NCBI GenBank assembly: GCA_012931725.1 | Contig: CM022945.1 | Span: 18,958,580-19,022,579, forward strand | Origin: Litsea cubeba | Taxonomy: Eukaryota; Streptophyta; Magnoliopsida; Laurales; Lauraceae | Length of the DNA stretch: 64,000 nucleotides | Direction: 5' to 3' | Shown here: positions 36,142-48,314 of the stretch, piece by piece | How positions within the stretch are numbered: the stretch's first letter is position 1 | How the letters are laid out: every line of letters begins with the position of its first letter | Notes under the pieces: generated by a model | Told to the model about the DNA's origin: nothing | Database searches by the model: none | The model's input: the letters and a program-made list of their open reading frames with translations, nothing else | Made by a program: the position numbers and the translations under genes

Positions 36142-36851
36142 ATGGGTTCCAGTTACAAAATCGTTTTCAGCCACAGACATCTCTATTTCCTCCTCTCATT
36201 TCTGCTAGTTTCAACCGCCACCCAACAGAGATTCATGGCTGAAGGTAAGTGGGCTTTGTTTGAGAATTTCCCAATCACTTTTTCAAAATCCAAAATTTCA
36301 GACACACTGATCTCTAGTTTTTTAATGCAGGAAGTATAATATCCAGGTTGCTTGAGGTTGCCAAGGTAAGAAGATCTCATCAGCAAACTTCAGTACTAAT
36401 CTCATTCTTCTCTTTGTTTTGTCATGTGAACCACTCCATTCTAACATTTATGACCCCTTTAGGCCTTCTTTTTTTTTTGTGTGTGTGTGTGTGAAAGCTT
36501 AGTAATAGCCTTTTATTCAATAATAAAGGGGAAAACCCAACAGTACAAGTACAACACACAAGTAATAGTCTATTGGCCTTTGTTCTGATTGGTTTTCTGA
36601 AATTTCAGGGAGGAGGAGAAGAGAAAATGTTAATGAGAGCTCGTATTGGTTCGAGGCCACCAAGCTGCGAGAAGAGGTGCCGTTCTTGTGGGCATTGTGA
36701 GGCAATTCAGGTCCCTGCAGTCCCTCAAGATGGACGCGGGAGGAGACACTCCTCTGTAGTCTCAACCATTACCTCTAGAGGTGACGACACCACCAACTAC
36801 AAGCCCATGAGCTGGAAATGCAAATGTGGAGACATGATCCTCAATCCCTGA
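36142..36851 (+). CDS. EPFL: EPIDERMAL PATTERNING FACTOR-like secreted cysteine-rich peptide precursor (EPFL1/2/3 type)
   Basis: EPFL peptides are secreted ligands of ERECTA-family receptor kinases that pattern epidermis, organs and inflorescences. Exons 36142-36244, 36331-36365 and 36609-36851 join in frame with GT-AG introns to give 126 aa, the usual size. The N-terminus after a basic start (MGSSYKIVFSHRH) is a hydrophobic signal peptide. The C-terminal mature region has six cysteines in the family layout: SRPPSCEKRCRSCGHCEAIQ and, at the end, NYKPMSWKCKCGDMILNP before TGA. The SCGHCEAIQVP and YKPMSWKCKCG blocks point to the EPFL1-3 group rather than the stomatal EPF1/2 group; which member is not decided. 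The middle exon is only 35 bases. The ATG at 36142 is chosen because it directly precedes the signal peptide; no ATG lies upstream in frame close by. Confidence 0.92.
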
Positions 36852-39097
36852 TTGGACTTTTAGGAAGAGAGTAAAATGAATCCTTTTGAATTGTGGATAA
36901 AGAAGAGATAATTAATGGAAATTCTTTCTATTTTGCACTCTATTTTCAGTAGTCCAGCCTATGAGAGTACTACCTTAGTTCTCTCTTACTTCCTCTTCAA
37001 ATCTCTACTTCCTTGACTAACATTCCCATAATCCTATCCATGTATAATTTATAAATCCCAAAAGAAAGACCTGCTTTGGTGCCTACTTTAGTATTTATAA
37101 TTTATCCATGTTTCCTATCTTGTTCTTCAATGCTCTGCTTAGTATTTAAAAAGCTACAGTGCATTTCAATCGAGTTTCTATTTTTTTCTTTGATTGTTGT
37201 AGTGTAAAATGCTGAATTGGGGTTGAAATGGTATTTGGTTTTGTGGGATTGATTGATTTGTCACGGGCTGCGCGTATATCTCTCGCCTTTGGACACGCCA
37301 TCCCCTCCCTATGTAGTGTCTTGTCAACGTAATCTACATTTCTGCTGCAAGATATCTGTGTAATGTAATAATCCTCGAACTTTTCTACGCAACCCATATC
37401 TCCAAGTCACACACGGAGATTGGTGCTGAAAATACCAAAAGAGATGCTTGGATTTGGAATTGGTCGTAGGTGCTCTCACTGGCCCAAAAGGATAGAGGAT
37501 AGAAGTCTATGTTGTGGGTGGGGCCTCATTTGCATGCTTTTGTGTGACATAAAGAGGTAATGATTAAGGTATGCCTTCTATCATACAATCAAATGATGGG
37601 ATCTTTAATGGAATTCGTTTCAAATGGTGTGGTGCGGGGTGAGATGATGGAAGCTCTGCTTTATGTTTTGTCTTTTCTAATGATGATGATCTTAAAACAG
37701 TAAAAGATCAGTTCAAGTGGTTTCTTGTTTTTGAATCAAGATCTTTTGATGCCAGGACTCATACGATTTCCGTTGGTGTGACCCACCTTTTGTGATCAGG
37801 GGTCCTTGCTTTTGCCATGCAATGAACTGAAATGGGCATGCAGAGATGGTCAAAAATAATAATTATTGTTATTATAGTTGTACAGGCGTGACAACACAAT
37901 GGAGCTGAATATGGGACGGGACATGTATCAAGTGTAGATTGATGGTCAAAAGGGATGGAGAAAAATGGTCGTCTCTGATACTTTTACAGTCTATTTGAGG
38001 AAAATTCAACATAAACTGCTGTGATACTGCTTCTGTCCAAGGGGGTTATTGGATTAGGGTGGGTTTGGAGGAAGAACAATGGGAGGATGGTAGGCCCACC
38101 ATTAATATGGGAATCTGCTAGTGTATTGTCTTAAACAAAACCAATCATCAGGCAAAAGAGAATGATTGATGGAAAAACATGAGAGGGCACAAATCAAAAT
38201 CGTTGCTTTTTTTTTCATGGGAATTGGGAACATCACAAGTGATGGTCAAAAACTGTGATGATGATGACCACTGATCACTAATAATCTTAAAAGGAAATTT
38301 AATTTTGAGGATTATGGTGATGATGATAAAGAGTTTGGATCCTCCACTAGAGAGGTTTTAGTCTTTTAGAGAATAATTGTACAGGCTGACTGAACTCGAG
38401 CCTGGGCCGGGTACAATAGGATACCCTGGGAACTTTTTCATGGGCTGGCTTTTGGTCCGGTTTAGGTCCAATAACAATTTAAATGTCATACGAGTAGGAT
38501 CAGTATTACTTTTAACTAAAAAAATTAGGGTTATTATGAAATTATTCTATTTATTTAACTTTTTAAACAGAATTCTTATAACAATTGTAAATCTAAGTTC
38601 AGGATGAAAATGAATATAAGAGAGAAAAGGAAATTAAAAAAAAAAACATATAAAAGGAGAAAATGAAAATAAAATTATTCAAAAACTGCATACATGAAAA
38701 TAAAGTTATTTTATATATTAATTTTATTGTTGATAAATTCTGTTTTGCAGAGAAAAATTGCATACATGAAAAAAGAATTTTGTTTTCTTAAATTAGATTT
38801 TTTTTTTAAATTTACATTTATATTTATGATGACTTATATGTAATAAATTTTAATATTTTACCATTTTTCTTAAATAATATTACTGCAGTACTATTACCTA
38901 GGTCATAGGGTTGTTAACTGATTATACTTAGATATATATAACTATTAACTGCATGGGCCTACTTTGGCCCAAGTCTATGCTCGATAAGGATTGCATAGCC
39001 CAAGTTGGAGTACGAGACCAACATGGTTGGTGGATCGTACTTCGTAGCGTTGAGACTACTCAAAAAGAAATATTGAAGGCCCAAGCCTGCATTGAAG
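36852..39097. other. Gene-free stretch downstream of the EPFL gene
   Basis: It includes the probable 3' untranslated region of the EPFL gene and then AT-rich DNA (especially 38460-38900). No gene or defined element was recognised. Confidence 0.4.
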
Positions 39098-39105
39098 GCC
39101 CTAGA

Positions 39106-39954
39106 CAGTGGCGGACCTACACTTATGGTACCCGGGGCGGGTGCCCCAGGTTGATTTTGAATTTGCCCATAGTTTAACTTGGTCTTATCCATCCCACATA
39201 TATCTCGCCCCACGTCTAAACATTGCGATCGCCCCATGTTATAAAACCCTAATGACTGAAAGTACCAGATCCTCATGCATTTCTCTTTCGACATTTTCTT
39301 TTTACTAAGAGTTCGAGATCCTCTTCGTGCCGAGCTTCTCGTTGCCGGTCTTCTCATGGTTAGTCTCTCACCAAATAACCATAAATAAAAAAATCTCCCT
39401 CCCTCCTCGAATTTAGTATATTCCTAATCACTCTATGCCCAAATTTGAGCCGTTAATCTCCAAATCCTAATTTCAATCCCTTAATCCCCAAATCCTAATA
39501 CAAACCCTAAGCCCAAAATCACCTAATCTAACATATCTACAAGTCCGATGATGACCAAAAAACCATTGGGCACACTTTAGCATTCAATTCACAAATAAAT
39601 CAGGCCTTAGGATTCATATGTTTGATAACTTGAGTTAGATTTAAGTGAATTTTTTTCTTCTTTGCCATGATCCATGACCAACTATAGAGAATTCTTTTTA
39701 GAGCTAGGTAAGTGCAGGCAACCAAATTTTTTATATCAAAATAGAACTCCTTTAGGATGAATTGATGATCACCTGAATTTGGGAGGGACAGTGGGAGGGC
39801 CCTTCAATTAGGCAAGAGATATGAGCATGGAAAAAAGTTTTGTGTCTATTTAAATGTAATACATCTTCTTTTTGGTATTTTTAATGTGAAAAAAGTTAGC
39901 AAAGTTGAACAAAAATTTTGCCCCACCAAAAAAAAAATCATGGGTCCGCCACTG
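39106..39954. mobile_element. Non-autonomous hAT element (849 bp)
   Basis: Terminal inverted repeats CAGTGGCGGACCTA and TGGGTCCGCCACTG bound the element. The flanking 8-bp duplication GCCCTAGA is perfect (39098-39105 and 39955-39962). The 132-codon minus-strand frame inside has no transposase motif. Confidence 0.85.
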
Positions 39955-39962
39955 GCCCTAGA

Positions 39963-41330
39963 CCCTAGTCATACTAACGCTCTGGTCTAATAAAATGCAA
40001 GCTCGCTGTAGTTCTATTTTTCTGTCAAAATGCTCTATTTTGCCATTAAAATAAAAAGATTTAACCGGAAAAAAAAACCTAATGTGTCCGGTGGACCTAA
40101 TAGGGAATTTTAGCCTAACACACACTGGAAATCAGTTATAGAAAAATCCACCTTTTTTAACTTTTTCTTTTTGTCGACGTTGACCTTCATTCTTTGTGTT
40201 GCTAACAAGTGAGAGGACCCGGAGTATGCATGTTTTCTCATCTTATTCCTTCTTCATCTATTTTCCAAATCCAATCTAATGATAGAGAAATTCACATATC
40301 TGTCCCAAGAGGAGGAGATAGAGCTTGCCGGAGCCAAATTACCACAAACATTGATGTCAAATGACATGAACTTCTTTGCATATATGTCCTTTACAAATCC
40401 ACCCCTTCCGATGGCTGTTTTGATTCACACAGTAGACTCAGTATTCTAAGTGACGGCAGTTTGATATGCCCTGGCCACATCCACTGACCCCGCATAAAAA
40501 AACATAAGCGTAACGTATGAAACATCTTCAATTGTGATAACCATTGGATTGTCCAAATCTTGAACACAAGATCATCTCTCTCTCAATGAATGAGGGCTAT
40601 CGTCTGTAAAATCACTGCTGAATCTAACTGTAGAAGTTGATTTTAGTATTTAGAGACCGTCAGTACAATGGGTGTTAGGACTAAGGAGAAAATTAATCAT
40701 AGTTTAGATAATTGGAAAGAAGGCCCCTCAATAAGAGGTTATGCACTGTAGCTAAAGGTAGCAACTAGGAGGAAGTTCGGCCCTCAAATGTGATGGCCTT
40801 TCTTGTCATCCTAACCCATAAGGATAATTTGGCTCAGTCAAGTTCCATATCCTCTTCATGTAATCTTTGGAGGCAGACATGTGAATTTCTCTATCATTGG
40901 ATTGGATTTGGGGAAGAAAGAAGCTGAAGAAACATGCCTGGTAGGTCAATGGCAACTCTCACTTATTATAACGAGGTAATTAACCTGTATGGATTCCCTA
41001 TTTGATTAGATTTCTATCTCTTCGAATTTATTAAATAATGACGTAAATCAGATTTATTTCAAAAAAAAAAATTTCGAAGAGATTTGGTGCGAGGTAGGCT
41101 AAAGTTCCCTATTCAGTCCACAGGCCGCATATTTTTTATTTTTTTGTAAGATTCTCTTAAAAATAATATATTCGAATGATTATTATAAATCCACGATAAA
41201 TATACTTGCACACACGGTTCATTCTAAAATTATATGGATAACTGAGTGGAATAGGTGTGGAGCCATAGCCCCAAGTCGAATCCAATAAGGGGTCTAGACC
41301 CTAAATTTGGAACAGAGCCAGGGCCAATGG
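39963..41330. other. Gene-free stretch
   Basis: AT-rich DNA with no coding region or element boundary that I can support. Confidence 0.4.
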
Positions 41331-43039
41331 GCCATAAGTAGGGCTGTCAATCCGGCCCTTTGACTAGGGGGCCCGGCCCGGCTCGGCCCGCAAAAGCCCT
41401 CAAAACGAGGGCTTTTCTTTTTGCCCTAAAGCCTGAGGGTGGGGTAGGGCCCAATTTTGAAAAGCCCTCAACCTTGAGGGCAGAGCTAAGGCTTGACTTA
41501 GCCAGCCCGAGGGGGCCCGGCCCTTTGTCTATTAATATATAAAATAAATAATATGTATAATATAAAATATATATATAAAGAGAGACTTTTACAAAAGAAT
41601 ATAAACAACTCCTCTAATTAGCAATTAATGATAGAGACTTAATATTTTATCAAACAATAATAACCAAGGCTTAGAAAGAATTTTAATGGATATCCCCATA
41701 GATCCCAATATTGCCACCTATATTTAATTCTGTACTATTATTTGAATGATATATTTGATTCTATGTTTACCCAACACGGACATATTCTTCAATGAAAAGG
41801 GAATTCAAGTTGTCATTCATTATATTGATTTTCACCAATGTAAACTATTGAAGGTTGGGAGTGCAGATAGATGATCATTAACATTATCATTCAGTGAGGT
41901 TGAGTTTCAACCACTAGCTATTGATCGATGCCAATTTCTTTCTATACCCTTACTTTTATGATTGTTGTTGTATATTCATGTGGACCCCACGTCCGGAGTT
42001 AAAAGTTTGTAAGTCGTGAATCAAATCATCTTTGTCATTCATCTTCAGCATTCAAAGTTTAATTATTTTGTTATAAAATCCAATGGTGATTTTTCAAAGA
42101 ATTACAAGTTAGGGTTAATGCTAACTCAAGAGTGGTCTAATGTTTATATGAACCACATATACAAATAATTTATTTGAAATAAGTCTAATGCCTGTTTGAA
42201 ATAAATCTAATTGAATCAGACACGACTTGCCAAACATGTTCTCATGGTTCACGTTAGTGCTTTATAAAAATATATTGAACATGAACTAGTAAAAAAGGCA
42301 ACAACTAGCAAAACTTCAGTTGCGACAATCTTAATAATAGCCTAAAAACAAACAAAATCGAGCATATTATTTAGGAGAAATTAGCGAAAGGTCCCTACAA
42401 GTCTATGTTTCCAGCCTCCAGTCCAAGGAAAAACTTTTTAAGGTCTTTGGTCCATTCAGCTAGACTTTTTCCAGCCTTAGGTCCCTGTGCACACATGTTT
42501 TCATTTTTTTAAGACAAAAATGCCCCTGTAACTGTTTGCCGTCGGACGCAAGGCATAAAGTAGGAAGAGTAGCGAGAGAGGGGACCAGTCACCAGTCCAG
42601 CCAAGCGCTGCCGACGTCACGACACGTAATGCTTGTGCAGGCCCACATGTAGAAAGGGCAAACCCGGGACCACGGCAAAACACAGTCCATCATTTAGATT
42701 ATTCCAATATCTGAGTTTACCGATCACTAGATCCATCGCCTCACGAATTTATGGTGAGTGGAAGCCTAATAGCAGAATGGTTTGTGACACACGTCGAAGA
42801 TTTAAATTAAAGTTGCTTATCTTTTTTTTACTGACTGTAGCAAACCTCGATTATTGGGCTTAATGTCGACTCTTTCTGTCTTTTACCGGTGAGATTGAGA
42901 TCCATCCTCATCCTCATCCTCCCTCTTCTCATTTCTTATTGCTTACTTCTTCTTGTGCTCTTGATCTATTCAAGTTGCAGAGAGAAAAAGAAAAGGAAGA
43001 CGAACGAGAGAACATGGCGCTACAGGTAGTAGAAGACAA

Positions 43040-43300
43040 ATTTATTTCAGAATTCAGATAAATAGTAAAAAACATTCAAATAGATTTGACAAAAATTTAG
43101 ATAAATTTGTCCAGAACTCAGATAAATTTGACGAAAATTCAGATAAATTTGTCCAGAACTCAGATAAATTTGACGAAAATTCAGATAAATTTCACAAAAA
43201 CTCAGATAAATTTGTCAAAAACTCAGATAAATTTATTAGAAGCTCAAATATATTTGTCAAAAATGAAGATAAATTTATCAAAAACTTAGATAAATCTACA
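43040..43300. repeat. Minisatellite, about 21-bp unit, about 12 copies
   Basis: The unit is close to CAGATAAATTTGACAAAAACT, repeated head to tail with small variations (gacaaaa, gtccaga, gtcaaaa). The 60-codon frame across it (repeating TQINL) is a product of the repeat and not evidence of a gene. Confidence 0.9.
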
Positions 43301-43774
43301 AAAATCAACCTCCGACGATGGGAATAGTTAATGTCCGGTAATGAACGGTGACAAACAACGGTAGGAGCGGCTGCAAATCAAAACCCCAATGAATCACACC
43401 TCCATCACCACCACAAATTAACAAAAACCAATGAAGAAGAAGATGAATTAATTTGAAAAAACCCTCAGTTTTAATCAACCCCACAAAACCAGAAGAAGAA
43501 AAATAAGAAAAGGAAGACAAATGAGAAGTTGCATAGAGAGAGATGGGTGGTAACGGAAAAACCAGGTGGAAGATCTCTTTTCATATTCTACCTACTAAAA
43601 ACCAGGTCCTCAGATAAATTTGATACGAGGACTAGGATATAGGCTGGGCTTTCGTAGCTAGTTAGGTTAGAACCAACCCGCACCAAACCCAACCTCCTTC
43701 TTCTTCTTCGTCATGTTCTGTTCCAACTTCAACAGTCAACGGAACCCATCGCCTCTGACTCTAAAACCCTCCCC

Positions 43775-43915
43775 TACCCCCATGCCATGCCTCTGACGCT
43801 CTCCTCCTCCTCCTCCTTCCGCCAGAAAATGACCTCCTCCACCGATATCCTGTCGGCGATAGTGGACTCGATCACCCACTCCCTGTCGGAGTGTAACTCA
43901 TGGTCACTCATCTTA
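43775..43915 (+). pseudogene. Possible captured gene fragment inside the Mutator-like element
   Basis: A GC-rich stretch with codon-like composition contains an open frame from the ATG at 43829 reading MTSSTDILSAIVDSI and on to LSECNSW, running into AT-rich sequence soon after. I do not recognise the parent gene. Base composition unlike the flanks and position inside a transposase-less Mutator-like element are the only reasons for the call. Confidence 0.35.
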
Positions 43916-44617
43916 CAAACGCTTCACATGTAAATAAATTGTTACTTGCATGTGGTTTACAAAGATCCAAATGTCACCCGCTCCCTGTTACATCTCTCCA
44001 AGAGCGCATGATAGCAATAGGCACGTGGCTCGCACTCCTCGACTCTGCTTCGTTTCAAACCCGGATCTTTGCAGCAAGGCGACAATTTAGAGAGGGGTAA
44101 ATTGGTCTTTTCAGGTACCCATAAGTGTGAGAGGGACCTTTGACTGCATGACTTTTTTTTGTGGACTGTTAGCAACAAAGTTATATTATGAGGGACCTCC
44201 GACCAAAAGCCCCTATTATTTAAACTATGTAACTGCTGCTAGTGTGTTAAGGTTTTTAAAAGTGTATTTCCTAGTTTCATGTCACAATACTATCACATTA
44301 CCTTATTTCATTTAATCCTAACTAATACCTTTATAAAATGATGAAGTAACTTGTTTTGTGCATTCTTTTATAAGTGTTACAAAAAGATTGACTTTTATAT
44401 TGCCCATCGAATAAAGGTGGGTTAGCATTATGGTATAGAAGAATTATTATATATGATAATATTAAAAAAATTAACTATTTCTTTCGGCCCTGGCCCAGCC
44501 CTAGCCCGGCCCTAACCCTTGAGGGTAGGATAAGGGCTTCAATATTGTTGGCCCGCCGTGGACTCCGAGGGCTTTGACCTGACCTAAGCCCGACCCTTTG
44601 ACAGCCCTTGCCATAAG

Positions 44618-45056
44618 ACAGCATCAAACTTGTACTTTGATGGATTTGTGCCATACATTGGTCCATTGACAGCCCTATTAGTGTTAATTTATAAAAACTT
44701 TTGAGTAGTCAAAATTCCCTTCACCGCTACGTTCACCAATCCAGTTAATTGAAAACTGGGTATGGGTCAATGAATGGTAAACATAAATAGAACGAGTCAA
44801 CATGGTAGCTGAACCAGTTGGAGCCATCATTAATTACTTCAATGTATTTTTAACTTGTTGGTCAAGTCAGTTAAACTTTGTACTATCAAATCGGTTATCA
44901 AGAATACTTAATTACAATTCCAGTCAAACGGACCGAACAGAGTCTTCAACCCTTGATTTACTCCGATGAGAGCAATAAGACCATTGATCTAATTGGCCCC
45001 ACTATAGATTGAAAAAAAAAAACAATCCAGTCAAAAGGCCAGTGGTAGGCCATGGG
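44618..45056. other. Short gene-free spacer between transposons
   Basis: About 440 bases between the hAT target duplication and the left edge of the copia element. A second TTGACAGCCCTA motif at 44666-44677 is a near copy of the hAT terminus just left of it, perhaps from an older related insertion. Confidence 0.4.
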
Positions 45057-45061
45057 CCATT

Positions 45062-45106
45062 TGTCAAAGCCAGCAAGGGAAGAAGAGAGAAAAGGCTTTG
45101 TGAATT
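45062..45106 (-). repeat. Terminal segment of the split 3' LTR
   Basis: The block from TGTCAAAGCCAGCAAG to GTGAATTC matches the inner end of the 5' LTR at 50518-50562 with few differences, though it lies more than 2 kb from the rest of the 3' LTR. Confidence 0.75.
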
Positions 45107-45892
45107 CGATGATTCCTTTTGAGGGTCACTATATTTCAATATATAGATATAACTAGCAACAAAAGTCCGTGCTAAGCCCGGGCCAAAAATAAAAATATAT
45201 TAAAATTTTAAGAATTATTTTTAAATATTATTAAGATAAAATAAGTCTAAAAGAAATAAATTTATTATCTTTGAATATTAAAATCTTTTAACATGTAATG
45301 AAAATAAATATAAAATGAGAAGTAAACTTACATGACATAATGACCTCTTAAATTTAAAGGCATTGACCATTACACAAGTATGAATGTGTGTCTATATAGG
45401 GTAGCTCTCCTAAGATAAAGCTTAGATTAAAGTAAGCATAAGTTTGTGGTGGGGCCCACCTGGCCACCCACACGGGGGTGGTGATGGGGGGATTTTAATG
45501 ACTCCCTGGGACCATTCTCTTTATAAAAAATTAGTCTCAACCGTGGTTTCTACCATCTCCATTTAGCCCCAAAAGTTTAATGGTCAACAATCATTCGGAT
45601 CGGTACACAGTCGATCCAACGGTCCAGTAAATCCGGATCTAACCAAAAGCTAGTGGACATGTACAATTTAGGAGGTTGTGTGTTTGGTCCATTTGGATGG
45701 ACCAAGGGTGGGCCCCGCAAGCATAAACTTACATAACTAAATGGAGAGGTATGGTGCCTGGGCTCAAAAAATATAATGAAATATGTGATTCTTTTCTGAG
45801 GTATTATCGGAATAGAACATATTTTATAAAAATAAATAAGTAGTTTATGTTTATTATATATATAACTTTAATAAAAAAGAAAAAATAACTTG

Positions 45893-46200
45893 GTGGGGTC
45901 ACATGGTATAACATCTAATGGTGGGCATCGTATCCCAATTCCTTCAAGGTATGTCCAATTAGACAGTTGGACTTTGCTGATGTGTCATTCTGAAGATCCT
46001 TAATGGGGTCATATGATGTAACATGTAAAGATATGCCCATATCCAAATATCTAAAGGTGTATCCAATTGAATGTTTGGTTAGTAGGCCCTTGTTGATGCG
46101 GTGTTCCAAGGAGCATTGGTGGGGTCACATGATGTAATATTTAAAAGTGAGTCTCTTATCTTAATTCATTAAGGTGCATCGTGATGTGTTTAAAGGTGGC
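45893..46200. repeat. Three-copy tandem repeat of about 115 bp
   Basis: The block beginning GGGGTCAYATGRTRTAACAT and running through AAGGTRTRTCCAATT is repeated at about 45895, 46010 and 46122, with the third copy incomplete. Copies differ at many positions. It lies within the probable Helitron. Confidence 0.7.
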
Positions 46201-46208
46201 CTTGTCTA

Positions 46209-46547
46209 CAGGGGCGGACCCATGAATTCTTCCTTTAGGGGGCTACTATATAGAAAAAAAACTCTTTGGGACCCACAAATGAAAAATGCATGTAGTTTTC
46301 AAAATATTTAGTACTTTTTTTTAAATTTTGAGGGCTCCATATGTAAAAAGTTACAAGTCTTTTACAGAAAAAATGGATTTTAGAAAATCTGGAGGGTTCA
46401 TATGTAAAAACTCATAAAGTTTTCTAAAGAATAAAGGGGTTTTAAGAAATTTTGGAGGGGCCATACGTAAAGACTCATAAAAATCTCTAAAAAGAAAACA
46501 GGGTTTTCAAAAATTATGGGGGGGAGGGCCCTTTGGTTCCGCCAGTA
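46209..46547. mobile_element. hAT-type miniature element (339 bp) nested in the probable Helitron
   Basis: The left end CAGGGGCGGACCCA and right end TGGTTCCGCCAGTA are imperfect inverted repeats. Flanking octamers CTTGTCTA (46201-46208) and CTTGTCTC (46548-46555) match at seven of eight positions. The inside consists of three or four diverged repeats of a unit of roughly 65 bases. Confidence 0.65.
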
Positions 46548-47564
46548 CTTGTCTCAACAATTATTAAAGGCAGGTCTCATATCAACCCTTATATTATTTC
46601 ATGTATATATAATTAGAAATGAAATGTATTTTTAATATGCATTTTAATAACAAATATATTTGATCATTAGAGTCCATTATTTTCTGTTCGTTGAACGTTG
46701 GATTCCACCTTGTAATTAACGATGCAGATCATGAAGCTAATGGTCTTGATACAACTCCATATTGGTTGGTCCCTTTTGTTGGGTGTTGCATCATCCGTGC
46801 CGTTGGTTTGGTGGGCCAAGTTGAATGGTGGTGCCTTTTGAAGGTGTCTATCAATCGGGAGATCAAAGTGGGCCCCACAAATCCATCTGTTGTCTCTACT
46901 TTTATGTGGATGATTGATTTATTCTCAGATCATGATAATTTAGTCCTGTCCATTCTCTCTAACCGCCAACACCATGAAAGTGGGCTCCACAGACATCTAT
47001 TAAATGATCGAAGTTGATTCTAGTAAGGAAAATGAAATAAGGTTTACTTTAAAATGGGAGTGATCGAGATTTTAGGGAGAACAAATCCAAGGAGTTTTGT
47101 TGCTGGAAATAGTAGTGTGATCTAGATTTAAGAGATTATATTTAAGATTATAACTATTCCTAGGATTAAGGGAGGAGATTTGAGGAGATTTATTTGGATT
47201 GAGATTTTAAAGGATGAGACTTGTTTGAAAGGAGTGCAGTGGCCCACATTAAACCCAAAGCTCTGTGTGATTTTATAATTATTTTTCTGAAAGGAGAGAC
47301 TTTTTAGGGATGAGGTGGCACCCCCCACAACCCACCTCCCCCTTTGCTTTAATATATATAATGTTTCCATATGTGTTACAGTGATTGAGATAATCAACTA
47401 AATTATAGTAATCATAATCTAATTATCATCTAATCATATCTCCTAATAAGGCAAATAATCAATTACATATCTGTACACACAAGACTTGTTTTGACCCACA
47501 AGTTGGGCTTTATTTTGTCATGGGTTGTGACCCACCAACCTAAACCCACTGGCCCATTTGACAC

Positions 47565-48314
47565 TAGGGGTGTGCATAGTTTGGTTAAAACTGATTAACC
47601 GAACCGGACCGACCGACCGTTAACCGAATTTACCGGTTATTCTTAACCGATCGGGCGGTTCGGTTAAAGATGTTTGAATATTTCGGTTTTCGGTTAACGG
47701 TTCGGTTAACAGAAAAAATTAACCAAATTAACCGAACCGAACCGAAATTATAGCATACTATATAAATATATAATATATAATAAAATGTGTACATGTATAT
47801 AATACGAAAATCTATTCATACTTATATAAAAAATTCAAAATAAATATAACATACATCAATTAATAAGTATTAATTCATGTTACCAAGTACCAACTTAGTA
47901 ACTTACCAAGTTACCATGTAATGTAGCACCTTTAATATATTATATATTTATATTTATCAAGATTGTAGAACTAATGGTTGCACCATTGTAGAACTAATGT
48001 TTTCAATTTCTTTACAATTAATGGTTGCATGGTCGCTGCAGGTTGCATGTGTATAGAGTGGCCTTTGGGCTTTGACCCAAAATAATGAAAATATAAGGCT
48101 TTTGTGAACTTAGCTTTTGGGCTTTGACTTTGGCCCAAAATAATTGGAATTAACCGAACCGACCGAAATTCAAACCGATATTTTAGGTTAACCGAACCGA
48201 TGGTTAATCCGCTAAAAAATTTTGGTTTGGTTAAATGGTTGAAATTAACCGAAAATTTTTGGTTAGGTTAAAAATATGTCAATAACCGAACCGACCGACC
48301 GATGCACACCCCTA
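47565..48314. mobile_element. hAT-type miniature element (750 bp) inserted in the copia 3' LTR
   Basis: Inverted ends TAGGGGTGTGCAT and ATGCACACCCCTA are perfect. The 8-bp target duplication TTTGACAC is perfect (47557-47564 and 48315-48322) and duplicates the first bases of the copia LTR. The inside has AACCGAACCG blocks in both orientations near the ends and an AT-rich core. No coding content. Confidence 0.9.

Larger units (their letters stand above)
42374..44213. mobile_element. Mutator-like element (1.8 kb), possible Pack-MULE, nested in the hAT element
   Basis: The flanks carry the 9-bp direct repeat TATTATTTA (42365-42373 and 44214-44222), the duplication length of Mutator-like elements. 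The ends are imperfect inverted repeats: GGAGAAATTAGCGAAAGGTCCCT on the left against the complement of AGGGACCTCCGACCAAAAGCCCC on the right, with AGGTCCCT shared exactly. There is no transposase. The inside holds a minisatellite (43040-43300) and GC-rich, codon-like DNA around 43780-43910, unlike the AT-rich surroundings, which suggests captured host gene pieces. Confidence 0.6.
41339..44609. mobile_element. hAT-type element (3.3 kb) interrupted by a Mutator-like insertion
   Basis: The left end TAGGGCTGTCAA and right end TTGACAGCCCTT are inverted repeats with one mismatch. The 8-bp target duplication GCCATAAG is perfect (41331-41338 and 44610-44617). Subterminal regions at both ends are rich in GGCCCGG, GCCCT and CCTTGAGGG blocks in inverted orientation. 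More than half of the length (42374-44213) is a separate nested insertion, leaving a host element of about 1.4 kb without transposase. Confidence 0.8.
45153..47393 (-). mobile_element. Probable Helitron (about 2.2 kb) inside the copia 3' LTR
   Basis: Read on the minus strand, the right end starts TCTCAATCAC and soon passes into TATATATATTAAAGCAAAGG, resembling plant Helitron 5' ends. The left end closes with a hairpin region GCCCGGGCTTAGCAC, spacer, and TTGCTAG followed by T, the CTRR|T form of a Helitron 3' end. The last motif recurs at three other places in the window. No Rep/helicase is encoded, so it would be non-autonomous. The 5' end is the weaker part of the call. Confidence 0.5.

Noticed and set aside
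43107..43289. 60-codon frame with repeating TQINL
   Set aside because: It is generated by a 21-bp minisatellite, not a gene.
43040..43300. CRISPR-like regular spacing of short repeats
   Set aside because: The repeats are head-to-tail without unique spacers and lie in a plant transposon; this is a minisatellite.
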